NCBI GenBank assembly: GCA_027563935.2
Contig: CM050449.1
Coordinates: 42,754,507 to 42,818,506, forward strand
DNA: 64,000 nucleotides
Direction of reading: 5' to 3'
Source of the DNA: Costus lasius
Lineage: Eukaryota > Streptophyta > Magnoliopsida > Zingiberales > Costaceae
Under the pieces are notes generated by a model, which was given only the letters and a program-made list of their open reading frames with translations, made no database searches and was not told the origin of the DNA. Below, one piece after another: positions 11,503 to 24,490 of this stretch. Positions within the stretch are counted from its first letter, which is position 1; each line of letters opens with the position of its first letter. The position numbers and the translations under genes were made by a program.

Positions 11503-12776
11503 TACAACACGGCTCCAACGATAATCAGAACAGTGAGGTTTCGCGTCAGAAGGCTAACGAGCTTGATATTTTAGCGTTGGATTTTAACGGTCTTTTATCT
11601 TCTTCACTATCATGAAATTCCTATGGTGATAGCAGAAGATAAATAAATCATGCTGTTCTACTTATTTAAACAATAAAAGAAAGCATGGATCTTATGTGGT
11701 AAAAGCCCATAGCCTAAGTAAGACCTTAAGATACTTAAGTCTTCACTTGCTTTTCTTCATGGGACTTTAGCTGCTCATCTGGCCCAAACCAGGGCCCAAG
11801 CGCCATTTGCAGCTGAGGTGCGCCCACCAGGGAAAATGCGCCTGGTCCCAGAGTCGAACCCTAGACCTCCCACCTGGTCAAGCCACTGCTGCATGCGCCT
11901 CTGCCAAGTGTGCTCTGTGCTCTTGTCTGATTAACTTACAAATTAATCTATCTAGACAAGATTGACTCGCAGGTCAATTACATTTTATAAATTAATTAAA
12001 CTGTGATTCGCAGATCACAGAAATAAGAATTAATTTACAATAAAATTCCAGGCACGCAGGCCCCAGCACAGCACACATTAAACGGGCAGCCCACATAAGA
12101 TTAAATAAACATACATATGGCATCCAATCAGCATGTGATCCAATCATGAAAAATAAAATTTTGAAAAAACCCCATTGAGATTAATTTTATTTTTCCTTAT
12201 TTGCCCTACAACCTTACAACGGTCCATTACTAGGGATCCACTCATCCAACCTAGTCAGATCCACTGCCCTTGCATGCACCAAGTCCTAACTGACTTGAGT
12301 CGACCAAAAGGTCAACCATGCATGCGCCAGGGCTGAACAACCCTCATGAGATCTGGCAAGCGGGTGTGACCCCGGGCCTAACTCATGTGTGTTCACTATT
12401 CGTCTCAATCAGACATCGCTACACGCCTGTCTGCAGTCGACCTGTAGCCACCAGATGCTCGCGCACAGGTGCTATCTGGTCAACCCATCAAGGCTGTCAG
12501 ATGGTCTGATCAGACTATTGGATCTAACCTAGGGGATGACTTCAACCCTAATAACCCGTCTAAGGGTTTACAGTAAGGCCTTAGATCTATAGTGAGTCGC
12601 GCATGTCATATAGTTTTGATAAAACAAAGATGCGCCTACATGCCAACATACATGCGCAAATGAAACATAAAATAGGTTTCGGCATGATACAAGTTAACAT
12701 GATAAATTTACGCATGATATAGATCTAAGCATTCATGGAACACAAAATCAAAGCAATCATATAAATATGCATGTAA

Positions 12777-12792
12777 CCTGGCTTTGATACCA
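12777..12792 (-). other. C1 primer-binding site (tRNA-iMet)
   Basis: TGGTATCAAAGCCAGG two bases inside the 5' LTR, close to the usual plant initiator-Met primer site TGGTATCAGAGCC. Confidence 0.88.
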
Positions 12793-12794
12793 AT

Positions 12795-14474
12795 TGAAGG
12801 TTCCCACATAGGGGGCGAAACCCTAAAGTGGCGCAAACAAAAATGGGCAGCGGATTCAAGGGTTTCATAGGATCGATGAGCATGCATTATATGATCAACT
12901 TTTGAAGCATGAATAGAGAAGATGCGATTCATACCATGGCCATTTCTAGATGGCGCCTTGGAAGCAAGAGAACAACGAAGGTCTCCTCCAAATCGTCACA
13001 CACAAGATGAGCGACGGCTTGCTTCTTGTCGTCCCTTGTGCTAGCAAGGATCGTCCAAGGTGTCTTTGATCGAAAGGAAAGGGAGAGAGCAACTCCTTGC
13101 TTGGCAAAAAAAACTTTCCTCTTGTCGTCTCCACTTCTCTACACGAGATGTCTCTACTCGTCCAAAACAAGAGAGGGCGACAAAGGCGTGAAGAGGCGAC
13201 GTGAGAGAGAGGTGGTCACGTTGTGACATGCTTTCTAAAAATAGAAAGCCAACAATTCATGCAACCATGAATTTTTCCCTCAATGCAAATTCCTCTTCAA
13301 TTGAACCATGCGCTCATATAATGAGCTGGTTCATTTCGGTTTGGCCCAAGACCAAATAAACCAAGCAATATGGTCTAGATCTCAATTAAACCCAAAGGCT
13401 CTTGATCTGACCGTCAATCACTTGATGCTCCTGATCTGACCGATCCAGCATCCATTCTCTCAATCGAAGCTTACCGATCTTAAGCCCTAATCAATCAGAC
13501 ATGATCAGACCAGATCTCACTTACAATCAGAGATTAAATCCCTTTAAACTGAACCTGAACAATTCAGTCCACACGATCTGACTTAAGTAAGCCATTTCAT
13601 CAAATTGTGCGACCCTGAGGGTTTCCTTTAAATGTCGGTAACGATAACTCACGTCATCACGATCAGTGAGGGGTATCTAGCAACACATCACTGTCTCCCG
13701 ATATAAAGGAAAGAGTCTTCCAAGACTACACCCAAAAACAGCACAAGTGTGAATCAACTTCACTAAGCATACATATTTCCTTTGCCACTGGATGTTCTTA
13801 TTGGACAAGCGTGTCAAGCTTGTAGCTCCAATATGATGAGCATGATTAGATCAGATGAACACAGTCATCTGGGTATGGCCATACACTTTCTCATCATCTC
13901 ATCCAGGGGGCCCCTTTAGAACATCACACTCCTTAAACAAGGAGACGGCAATCCTATGTCTATCACTAGTGCCCTAACCTGACTCAAGCTCACCATCCAA
14001 GATAGTCTATAATCATTATATTTCAAATGATATTGAACTATCTCAAAACAATGACAATCATCATTTAGAAACACAAGTGATCTCAAGTCAGAGGAAATGT
14101 GCCACTTGATACAATCAAGGAATATTCACATTGTGATAAGCAATTGAATATCCTAGTAGGGTCTGTCCAGTACATCCAATGTACCCATGAGTCTACATCT
14201 TATTCCATGCTCGAAGCATCCTATAAGATTAGAACACATACTAGTCTTAACCATATCAAGGCTGTCTCATGTTCACCAAGATACATCGACTAAGGACATA
14301 TAGCATGTCAGCCTAGCTGAACAGCATTGAGACATTATTCAGAAGTATATCTATTGCAGCAGATAATATAACAAACTGAATAATAACCATGCCTTTATAA
14401 ATATAAGAGTTTATTACATGATACTGATACAATCCTTAGGCCTCAAACATTAGCCTTAAGGGCATACCCCAACA
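12795..14474 (-). repeat. C1 5' LTR
   Basis: Same 1680 bp as the 3' LTR. On the plus strand it runs from TGAAGG to CCCCAACA and is followed by the TSD ctcaa at 14475-14479. Confidence 0.95.
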
Positions 14475-14479
14475 CTCAA
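14475..14479. repeat. Target-site duplication of C1 (right copy)
   Basis: ctcaa, matching 3508-3512. Confidence 0.95.
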
Positions 14480-14711
14480 TCTACTGGAGAGCATGGGGAT
14501 CCACCCCGTCTTCAACGTCACGGATCTTCATCCCTACCATGACCCGTTGGAGGAGCACCTCGCCATCGATGAGCATTCCCTTAGTTCTCCGGAGGAGAAC
14601 TCTTCAAACCAGGGGGGATTGATGCAGGAGGACCCTCTATGGCAGCTCCAGAACCAGAGAAACATGGCCATTCTGTTTACTTCCCTCCAGACAAGGTTCC
14701 ACCTCCCTTAA
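14480..14711 (+). pseudogene. G1 integrase C-terminal tail
   Basis: Continues the G1 integrase of 3512 after removal of C1: SNAYVLN is joined to LLESMGIHPVFNVTDLHPYHDP, the typical end of a chromovirus integrase. The frame stays open to a TAA at 14709-14711. That passes through the putative purine tract (14607-14619) and about 30 codons into the putative 3' LTR. Reading into the 3' LTR is described for CRM elements, where the tail carries a centromere-targeting motif. I cannot confirm that motif here. Upstream stops make this copy non-functional. Confidence 0.85.
14607..14619 (+). other. G1 polypurine tract (putative)
   Basis: AACCAGGGGGGAT directly before TGATGCAGG, the likely start of the 3' LTR. 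Confidence 0.6.
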
Positions 14712-17566
14712 AAAGTTCAAAGGGGCCTGACGCAATCACAATAAGGCGATCTCAATGTTCAAGTCAACCACCAAAGAGGTTCATAGGCATCATCAGTCCA
14801 TTATTAGCCCACACGGAGGTATTGCGGCCCATGTGCTTGGCACCCCGGCCACCTGAAGACACGGTCAACGATCGCTAGCGCAACCAGTTGACCAACATGG
14901 CCCAAGAATCAGCCCACCTTCACCAAATTCTGCTGTTTCATCACTGCGTCCTCCGAGATGCTCTAACGGCCCAGTCATAGCCCAAAAGGCCTAGTCCATG
15001 CGCACAGCTTCAGATTCCCTCATCTACTTTAGTTGGTAGTAGTTAGTTAATGCTTACATCAGCATACTTGCATCAGCAGCATCTTGACTGCTTTTAGTTA
15101 GTTAGAGTAGGTAGTCATGCTTGTGGTGTGTTATTCCCTAGTCATGTTTGTGGTGTGATATTCCCTAGTAATGCATAAGGTGTGATATTCCCTCCCTTGC
15201 TCTATAAAAGGGAGCTGGAGTGTAGCTTGTTCCTTAGCTCTTCTTGTGTGATAGATTAGCTCCAGTGTGTTTCGAGAGTGAGGTTGGTGCCTCAACTCAA
15301 GAGTTAGTGGCGACGCTAGAGTGACGATCAAGGTGTGTGATCCTTGGCTCGGTCTCGTGTTGTATTCCGCAAGTGCATGGATACTCGAAGTAATAAAGAA
15401 AGATTTTGAACCCACAGAGACCTTATTGTTAAGTACCAAATAATTATTTTTTTACTAGCTAAGCAAATCGAATATGATGCAAGTAAATAATAGAAAGAGT
15501 GTAAAGATAAACAGAGAGATAAACTGGGACTAGGGTTTCATCCACTTTAATTTTCATGACTAGACATAAGTAAAAGGTCGTCAGACTAATCTTATCATGA
15601 TAGAGACTTAATTTATTTCATAAAGGGATTATCTCACTTTTGTGTAGACAATCATGCAAGGATCAATCCTCGCTTTCACGCAAGATGTATCCCAATGCTA
15701 AAGATAAGTAAATCATCAATCAAAGAACTCAAAGATCACTTTCGTGCATCCGAATTCTAAGTTGATTGTCTCGAGTGGAATCTCAAGGATCACTTTCGCG
15801 CATCCGAGACTCAACACAAGTTCTACTTATGGCTTTCCAACAGACTGGTACTCACTTTCATGCAATACCTATCAATGTTTATTACAATAACTCAATCCTA
15901 GATTCAAATTATCTATCATGGCAATAATATCACTAAAATCAAATAATAAGAACTAGCTTAAGAAAGTTCCTATCATGCAATTCTAGGATTCCAAGTTCTC
16001 AAGCAAGTCACCTTTCGGTCCTTATTGCGAGAACTCTAAAACATGAATAATAACATCAATCTATGGAGAATCAAAGTACAATTATTCACATAAGTAAAAT
16101 TACCATCATAAAACTATTCTGACGAAGGTAAAAGTTATCTAATCATTAAGAAACCAAAGGGGATTACCCCCCATGTCCCAAAGAGTGTTTAAGCTTGCAT
16201 GGAAGAAGAAATACAATAATCCATTATTTAGAATGATCAAAAAATGAAAAGAAGGGAGAAATAACGTTACAACATGGCTGTAATAGAAATTACAGCCATA
16301 ATTATGCGAGTAAACAGTGCTGGCACTACTCTTTCATTGATTTCTCCTCCAATCAAACTCCTCTTGCTCTAAAACTTCTGGGCTATTGTCTCCTCCTCTA
16401 AACGAAGCTTCGGTGTAAAAATCACGGCCTGAGGTGCCCTCTACGCCTCTCGGTGTGAGGACGAACCCTAAATGCCTCTTTGTCGATTGCTCCCCGAATT
16501 CTAGATAAAAATTGGGGCTTTTACTTCATGTGTTGTCTCCTCTTTAAAACGAGTCTACAGCATCTTTTGGATCTCAATTTGGAGTTCTGGATGAAAAGAT
16601 ATGGTCCACGCAAGCATCGGGCCCAAAAATGTCGCGCATCCATGTAGAAAATACGGCCGTGTTTTATTTTACGGCAGTGTCGTATTTTAGTTTTGTGAAC
16701 CCTAAGTCAAAATTACGGCCCGTGAAACATATTACAGCTGTGCCGTAATTTCAGTCGAGTTTTCTAGTCCAAAATCTCTAGCAAATATGACCCGTAAAAT
16801 GGTTTACGGCAGTGCCGTAATTTCAGCAATTAACTCTGTTCTGAATGCACTCCAAAAAATGGCAGTGTTAAGTTTTATGGTAGTGCCGTATTTTACTCAA
16901 AATCTTCTATTCGGAAAATCCACCAAATTATGGTAGTGCTCTGATATTACAATAACGTACGGAAATATAGTACCGTAATATAGAATACGGCCCTACCGTA
17001 TTTTGGTTGGTTGCTCTTATTTGCGTGAAATTTGTCAAGTGATCTCCTCTTAATGATGGTAACTTTTTCATGTCTTTGATTTTTCTCGAAAATGCCTCAT
17101 AATAGAGCCTTTTTACCTGAAAATCATGAAAAACTAAAATAGAAGTAGATTTTGCAATATTTGATAAATTTAGCATAAAAATAAGCAAAAGATCTTCAAT
17201 TTAGCATGAAAAGATATATAAAATGATACAAAATATACTATATATTTTGGTGTCATCATCTCGCTGCCTCGCCGTTCCGGTTGTAATCGCCTTTCATTTC
17301 AAAGAAGTAAATCGCACTACTGGTATGTCAAGTTCGTCTGTTTTCGGATTTCATTGTGTTGTTCTTACTTGATTCCTTACCCAAGGGCATCCATACGCCG
17401 GAGATGTGGAGGTTCCTTGGCTTTGGTGTGACCGCAGGTTCATAGGCGCACGAGCTGACTTGCCGCTAAGTCCGCTGCCCTTGTTACCGTGCTGTGCTAA
17501 AATTGCTCGCTAAGAGAGGTTAGTGAGTTCCATTTGTGTTATTGGGTGCCGTTGGATTCTTCATCA
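14620..17566 (+). repeat. G1 3' LTR, split by S2
   Basis: Starts TGATGCAGG after the purine tract. It has a TATA-like ctataaaag near 15202. The parts 14620-15357 and 17264-17566 are joined when S2 and one TSD are removed. The end at a CATCA (17566) is a guess from the TG...CA rule, since the 5' LTR lies outside the window. No gene is seen. Confidence 0.5.
15358..17258 (-). mobile_element. Solo LTR S2, Athila/Tat-like family
   Basis: Plus-strand ends are TGTTGTATTCCG and GGTGTCATCA, flanked by tctcg at 15353-15357 and 17259-17263. On the minus strand it is related to the D2 LTR at 18440-31663. Shared blocks include TGATGA at the start, gggacatggggg...taatc, gatgaaaccctag and the closing ttacttcgagtatccatgc. 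It has no internal domain, so it is a solo LTR. It carries several copies of a dyad motif of the type TTACGGC-n-GCCGTAA between about 16300 and 17001. Lineage is inferred from the closing sequence, typical of Athila/Tat elements. Confidence 0.88.
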
Positions 17567-17748
17567 TCTGTGTTGCCCTGAAACGTATTCATCCCCGTCT
17601 TCCGCATTGTTTCTCGCTAGTTTTCTCGTTGCTCATTTTCCGACACATTTTTACTTCCCTCGTCTCAAGATCCTCTCACGTTTTCCGAGTATCGTCTCAT
17701 AAAACCCTAGAATATGGAACTAAGGACCAACCCACCTATAGTAGCTGC

Positions 17749-17804
<56 letters not shown>

Positions 17805-18439
17805 GAGTGAGAGTGAGAGAGTGAGAGAGAGAGAGAGAATGACTCCTGTACTTGGCACTGCATAAAATTGGCAGTGGTACCGAAGTTATGAGTTGAAGTC
17901 CGAATAAAAAGTGTGTAACCCTGTGGGTACATGACATGGAAAAATCGTTTGACATTAACTCCGCTGTCTTATGTAAGTTTCATCCTACCAAAGAAATATA
18001 TGAGTTCTATTACATTGGCTATGTGGTCGATGTACTATAAATTTGTCACCAGAAAAAAAGGTGGTAATCGATTTCGAGAATGTCAAAGATAAAAAAAAAG
18101 AGAGAGAAAAGAGAGAATTTTGAGTGGAAAAAGATTTTGGAAATCCTATTCCTGTAAACAAAGGTATGATAGTTTTAAACTGAAACTTGGTTGAATTCAT
18201 GAGACAGAAATTCGGTTTATTATACAAGTTGTGAAATTTTATTTGATTAAGTTGTGAATCTTAAAGATTCATTTCAGAGGACGGTGTATTTATTTGAAAT
18301 TTTATGTAGCATTTGGTGGAATTTTTCCTAACTAATTATATTTTAGAAATTTATTTTTCATAAGAAATTATATTCTCCATATTTAGCATTTTTCTCTTTA
18401 TTTGCTTGGGGACAAGCAAAGTTTGAGCCTTATGTATTT
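17567..18439 (+). other. Probable 3' internal end of D2, no gene recognised
   Basis: AT-rich and without supported coding sequence. The block ttgcttggggacaagcaaag near 18403-18422, just before the LTR start, is a common sequence near the purine tract of Athila/Tat elements. The remainder is unassigned. Confidence 0.4.
17752..17838. repeat. (GA)n microsatellite
   Basis: About 43 dinucleotide units with a few GT interruptions. Open frames across it on both strands are artefacts of the repeat. Confidence 0.97.
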
Positions 18440-20114
18440 TGATGACTCAAAAATTCATAGTATATTTTATATTGATTGTCTAGTCTTTTCGAGTCATATT
18501 CATGCTTTTTTGCTTGTTTTTAAGCCTTATTTGTCAAATATTTCAGAATCTACACCTTTTCTATTTTGATCATTTTCAGGTGAAAAGAGCTTAATTTTGA
18601 TGGATTTTGAAAAATCTGAGCGCACGAATGGATTCCAGACGTTGAGACGAAGTCACTTGCCAAATTTCATGCGAATCGGAGATAGTTTGAAAATTACACC
18701 AGTGCTATAATTATTTCCACGGCCGTAATTTTCTGCCCAGAATACATAGAAGGAATTATGGGCCTGCCCTGATAAATATTATGGCCGTGGTTTTATTGGA
18801 ATAAATTTGGAGTTTATAGAAAGAATTATGGCCCTGCGCTGATAAAAATTACGGCCATAATTTCCAGGAGATTCTTCACGGAAGAAATTACGGCAATAGC
18901 CTAAAAATTTCCATGGGCCATAATTCTTAAAAATCACTGTTGCCCGAATCTTCCGTTGTCGCCTCCCGTTTCTGAAATTTTTGAAGCTAAATTGAGGAGA
19001 TCCAGGGCACCATTTCAAAATCTAAAAATATGGGATCGTTCTATAAAAGGAGGAGAAGATTTCATGATAAGAATAATCCAATTTCATTAAGAATCGAGGC
19101 AGAAATCAATATGGGCGTCACTAGGGCTCGGCCTCTCGCCGAGAGGTGTAGAGGCCACCTCTAGCCGTGAAATTTCAGGAGAGTTGGGCCCAAGGGAGGA
19201 GAAGACACACCAAAAATTTTAGATCGAAAGGAGTTCGATCGAGGGAGAAATCAGCGAAAGAAAATTTGTGTGGAAGAGCAAAATCGTGATTTATTATTCG
19301 CGGGTACCGTAGCAACACTATAGCGGTACTGTAGCAACCCAAAATTTTCCAAAATAATGGGGCTATGATTTTTTTTCACACCCTTGTGATTACAGTAAAC
19401 CCTTGCTTTCTCTTTTTCTGAATTCTGAATATTTTTATGAATATTTATTGCGTTCCTTTGACTTTGGTAGCATAATTCTTTTCTTGGGACATGGGGGAGT
19501 AATCTTCTTAATTTCTTAATGACTAGATAATTTTTATATCGTAAGATTGTTCTTTGATATGATAATTTTACTTAAGTGATTATTGTTTTTAATCTTTTCT
19601 AGTTTTTAAATACCAGCATGTTTTAGAGTATTGTAACATGTACTAAGAGATGACTTAAAAAACTTGGAACCCTTAAATTATGTTTTAGGAACAAATGCTA
19701 TGAGAATAGGTTTGTTCTTAATTCTTGATTTTAGAAGCTTATATTCTTGTTGATAATCTGATCTAGGAAATTTTATTGAATTAGACATGAAATTATGCAT
19801 CGAAAGATGATTTTGGATTGTTGGAAACCCTTAAGTAAAACCTGTGAAATTAAGATATGAGAATATTTAATTTTGCTTGAGATATTGACATTGAAAGTTA
19901 AACCACGAGAGTGACTTAAACTTTCTTTGTCAGATTTACTTATCTTAAACACTGAATAGCTAGTCACGAGAGTGAAAGTTATTCTGTGTAAATTGTTGTC
20001 GCGAGAGCGAGGCAATTTCTTTATAAGTAAATTTTCATCCTTATCATATCAGGAATAGTCGATGAAAACTTATTTCTGTCTAGTCATTGAAATTAAGAAG
20101 GATGAAACCCTAGT

Positions 20115-22200
20115 TGATGGAGGCAGCGAGCACAAGCAACGAAGGTACAAATGGAGCCTACGACTACCCTAGTCAAAGGCACGAAAGTTCACGAATAAGC
20201 AAGCTCAATAATAGATGGAATCAGTTCAACCACAAGTGAAGCTTAAGACATTCAAGCTCACTTAGAAATTTGCCGCATACAAATAAAACCCGTGCAGCCA
20301 CATGAAGGAACTAGAGTAATCATCGACAAGCTCCAGATCAGCCGTTAAATGCCAAGCAACGCTGCAAAGAGGATCCGCAACATTCATCATCAGCCAACAT
20401 TATCCTCAATGTCTCCCTGCTCCAGATGGAAGTTGCAACGTCTATCTTCAACGCGTCCCTGCTGCTCCAGCTATGGAAATTGCAACGTTCGCTTGCAATG
20501 TCTCTCCACACTCAAGCTATATGTATCCTCTCGTATGCCGCTTGTAATAGACAGATTTGATGAAAGTTGAGTTTATGGAATAGTTTCCTAGTGTAATTCC
20601 TCTTCTATCGGATGTCCTCCTCCTCCTTCTCCTTCTAGGGCCGAGCCCCTTCCTCATATCCTCCTCTCTTCCTCTCTTCCTCTATTCTCTACCCTCTCCT
20701 TCCTCCAGAAATCAAACCAACCAGTCACGGTTCCCTGTTTTCAGAATTCCAAAATTTCGAGAGCTTGCCGCCGGCGATCCAACCGTCTGATCATCACGCA
20801 ACTTCAGCCATCCCTCCTCCTCCACAATACGAAGCAACAGCCGCCGGCATCGCTCCATCCACCTCTCCGATGGCCAGAATTGAGACTCCGACGCCATCCT
20901 CTGTTTATGCCATGCTCACGCCCTAGATCTGCCTTCCAGCGCCGTTCTCCTCCGGCCGGCCATCATTCGACCTCAAACTCCGGCCACGACCTCTCTCCCA
21001 TCACACAAACCTCTAGTTGAAACAGGTTTGGAGTTCGTCCACCATCGGACGAATGGTGAACACCTCTGCTCCAATCCAGCTACTACTCTATTCCAACAAG
21101 AACACCCTCCGCCTCCGCAGCCTTCCGCCCTTCATCGTCGTTCTCCTCCGACAAGCCTCAACTTGCCTCCAAACTCTGGCCACGTCGTCACCACCAACAC
21201 AAGGAGTCCCAGTTGTAGCAGGTTCAGCGCTCGTGTCTTCTATGACTTCCGGCGACGACCTCTGTTCTTCTGGCGCACCTCCCATGTTCCGTTAAACAGC
21301 CGCCTCCAGTTTCCCAACTGGCCCTGTTCCGATTGAAGAGCCGTTTCTCCGCCTCTGCCGGTGCTCTGATGCCGACCTCACGTTCTACACCTTCCCTCGT
21401 TACCAAAGTCGCCGATGAACACCCAAGCTCCCGCATCACTGATCGGCGCAAGCTTCGCTTGCCTGTTTCCACACTTTGCACTACTGTTGTGTTCAAGTTT
21501 TGCTCAAACTCTAATCTGATTAAGCTTGTTCACGTAGGTACTTTAAGCAATCAGCACCACCAAAATCTTGATCTTTGGTGTCAGTAGGAAGAACTCACCT
21601 TGCTCTAACAGATGGATGAGTCAATCCAACTGAAGTGACAATGGATCAACCTCAGAAGCATAAGAAAATTTCATACCTGATTAACTCCTGCAAATTGATT
21701 TTATAAACTAATCTAATTAGTGTATTTTACGCAGGTACCTTAAGCAAGCGGTGCAACAAAGATCTTGAACTATGGTTTGATAATGAAGCACTCATCTTGC
21801 ACTTTCATTTGGACTAGTTGAGGTAAGCCCAGGTTCAACGGTTTAATCTAGCCGGCATTGCAAATTTGCAATTTGAAACATTTCTGTGCAGTTTTAACTC
21901 ACTAATCTGAATAGCTATATTGTTGCAAGTATTATAAATGCCTGACAGCTCTTCACGCTACTATTCTTACATGATTCACAGAACTAATCTTATTATGCAT
22001 CTTGGTTAAATTGGTTCTTATTTTGGATTTATGGATTTTCCTACAAGGCATAGCAACTTATCGTAATTGATTAATTTTATCGCCCTGGATTTCTGGTTAT
22101 TTTTCAAGATTTTGATTTTGCTAAAAATAAAAAAATAAATAAATAAATAAATAACTGAATTTTATATCAGTAGTTTTACTCCACGTTCCCCCCTACATCA
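20115..22200 (+). mobile_element. Solo LTR S3, relative of the R4 LTR
   Basis: TGATGGAGGCAG...CCCTACATCA, 2086 bp, flanked by ctagt at 20110-20114 and 22201-22205. Start, end, the block near 20510-20640 (ctatatgtatc, tgtaat, the pyrimidine-rich tract and agggccgagcccc) and the tail gcaggtaccttaagcaagcggtg all resemble the R4 LTR at 45062, so this is a diverged member of the same family. The GC-rich centre (20880-21480) is open in several frames by composition only; no domain is recognised. No internal region is present, so it is a solo LTR. Confidence 0.88.
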
Positions 22201-22215
22201 CTAGTTCCAATTTTC

Positions 22216-24475
22216 TGTTAGGGAATACTGGGTGTAATTTAAAATTTTTGCAGTCCCAGGACGCAGCGGAAGAATCATTACACTTGAAACATATTCCGGT
22301 CCCAAGGATCCATGCGAGAGAGAAGACACAAGGATGTGTTAGAGATGTACCTCTTTTGCTTGTCTAGTTGCCGAAGCCATGTTGAAGATGATCAAATGCT
22401 CGCCCTCTACAAGTATCCATGCGTCGACTCCTTGATCGTTGCTCCCTTCCATGCTTGGTGCAAGCCTCGGGAAGAGAATCAAGCCTTCACCTCACTTGCG
22501 CCACCTTCAAGAGAACTTGCGCCAAGGAGGGGATAGGGAAGATGCTGCCAATGACTTCCCTCTTCTTCTTTGCTTGCGCCACCTTCAAGCAAGATGCGCC
22601 AATGGTAATGAGAGGGAGAGAGATTGCGGCAATAGAAGGAGAAGCCACCAAGCCCAATTTCTCTTTGCGCCAAGAAGAGGAGAAGAAGAAGAGGAGGTCT
22701 TTCGGCCACTTGTAAGAAGGTTGCGCCATGCCTTTGTTGTCACCTTTTGCCCTTGCTCACGCCTCTCTATGTGTCCTCACACCTTCAAGGAGTCGAACAT
22801 TAGAAGGGGCGGTAAGGGGTCCTATAAATAGGACAAGAGGCGGCTAGGGCAAGGGCTAGGATCATGCCAAATGTATGGCTATGATGAAAAGGTTTGCGAC
22901 AAGGAAAGTCTCCAAGACATTTCCTTAAACCCATTCAACCCTTCCTTATGCGCCAAGACCTTGTCTTGCGTCCCAAGCAATATATCAGCCCATGACATGC
23001 CTTAGAGGCATTCTTTCCATCCAAGGAAAAGGGCTAGGCACAACATGCAAGAGGTATTCGGCTAGGGTAAGGGTTTGGGTGCATGTAGGGTTTATGAGAT
23101 AAGGAAAGTCTCCAAGACTTTACCATAAACATCTCCCTACTTCTCATATGCGCCCAAGCTCTTTCCAAAAGAGTCCTCAAGCCATATCAGCCCCAACACT
23201 TACCATAGAGACAAGATACCATCAAGGGATGAAGGGGGAAGCGCCACTTCCTTCCAAAGGAAGCAATTTATGCCACCCACACCCCATTATGCCCCTAGGC
23301 GCCAATGGGGTTGGGTTTCTCCCCATTATACCCTTTTAAGCCAATTCCCTCTTCATGACAACTTATTATTGGGCCTCATTGGATAATGAGCTAGCCCAAA
23401 CTTCATGGCATGGGTTGATTAAGCCATTGGATCCAATCCAATGCAACCCTAATCCAAATGTGACCAATCTAGGTCAATTTTGGGTCAACCTGCCAAAAAT
23501 GAAGTTTGGCTCCAATAACTTTCTTCCAACTCATTAGGCCCATTGGTGCTGATGAAATCTTCCAAATTGATCCAAGTTATCCAATAACTTGATCATAAGG
23601 CTTCTGATTAAAGCAAAGTCAAGAGTCTATTGCATGTGACCCCGTAGGATCCATATGACGATGAAAATGATGTAAACATCATAAGTAGTGAGGGGTATCT
23701 AGCAACACATCACTACTACCCATGTCATAGGACTTAAGTCATTATGGCAACAACTCCTAACAAGCAACGAGGATTCCCATTGCATTATAGATCCCTTTGC
23801 CTAAACTGATATCCTGCCATTGGATTAGTCTCAAGTTTATCAATCCAATGCATTGGTCATGACTTAACAAGTGTGGCCACACATTCCTGTCATGCACCAA
23901 TAAGGTGGGGCGCCCCAAAGTGGATATCATGCTTCCTCTGAAGGAAGGGGCAAATCCTACTATTGGTCATCCATGTCTCTACATGACTTATGACATGCCC
24001 AATGTCAGTCGTTTTTGTCTCCCAATTACGGAGAGACGTAAGATTGTATCAAAGCATACCCATCATCAAATCTAGACATGAATACCTCAAGTCTAAGGAT
24101 CAATGCAAACCTCTTGCATGTGAGATTGACTTGTTGACTAGACAAGTCAATCCTCACGGTGGATCACTCCAGTGCATCCAATGCACCTGTATGTCTGCGT
24201 TACTGTGCCCCGCACCTAACCAGCCCATACACCAGTCTCACATGTACCAAAGCTGTCCCATATCTGCTAAGGTACCTTGTCTGGGGATCGCTTATGAGAA
24301 TGGATCCAATCCAAACTCCTGGGACATTATTTATGCAACTCAATACATCAACGCAGGTAGAGAAGTCTTCATAATAATGACCATGCCTATATAAAGAGCA
24401 ATAGTTCTATCAAGGTACATTCAAACAATGCCTGACCATGTCCATACATTGGTCTTCAGGGCATATACACCAACA
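22216..24475 (-). repeat. C2 3' LTR
   Basis: 2260 bp. It contains the 28-bp box at 23687-23714 and a palindromic TATA-like cctataaatagg near 22821-22832. The repeat cttgcgccaccttcaag occurs twice near 22495 and 22573. Open frames of 60-130 codons here recur in the partner LTR but show no domain. Confidence 0.95.
23687..23714 (-). promoter_or_regulatory. 28-bp box in C2 LTR
   Basis: Identical to the C1 and C3 boxes although the sequence on both sides differs between the lineages. The partner copy is at 30714-30741. Confidence 0.6.
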
Positions 24476-24490
24476 ATCTCCCACTTGCAC
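24476..24490 (-). other. C2 polypurine tract
   Basis: Minus strand GTGCAAGTGGGAGAT next to the LTR, as in C1 and C3. Confidence 0.85.

Larger units (their letters stand above)
10972..12776 (-). other. C1 5' leader between primer site and gag
   Basis: About 1.8 kb without a supported gene, collinear with the C3 leader at 56314-58112. It is expected to hold the RNA packaging signal. Two perfect hairpins with the same loop lie at 11281-11293 and 11490-11502. Confidence 0.7.
3513..14474 (-). mobile_element. Copia element C1, Angela/BARE-like, full length with nested solo LTR
   Basis: Two 1680-bp LTRs (3513-5192 and 12795-14474) bound a minus-strand gag-pol, with primer site and purine tract in the correct places and a 5-bp target duplication in the integrase of G1. 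By eye the LTRs differ at about 11 positions (under 1%), so insertion is recent. The coding region is already damaged: one nonsense codon (9379-9381), an inserted solo LTR (6623-8499) and a 5-bp deletion near 6041. Integrase order before RT defines Copia. The RT and RNase H wording (ILGVKIYRDRSKR type, SIMYAMLCTRPD, AQAKEPRSHQKSKH) matches BARE-1/Angela as known from cereals. The same coding sequence recurs in C3 at 54584-63729. Confidence 0.95.

Noticed and set aside
11124..11574. Open frames of 64-75 codons in the C1 leader, seen again at 57621-57960 in C3
   Set aside because: The leaders are homologous RNA regions. The frames shift between copies and overlap the hairpins; an RNA role fits better than a protein.
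17536..17955. Arg/Glu or Ser/Leu repeat proteins around 17.75 kb
   Set aside because: Produced by the (GA)n microsatellite.
22312..22831. Overlapping open frames of 74-130 codons in the C2 LTR, repeated at 29466-29874
   Set aside because: They recur only because the LTR is duplicated. Several frames overlap on both strands and no domain is seen; composition effect.
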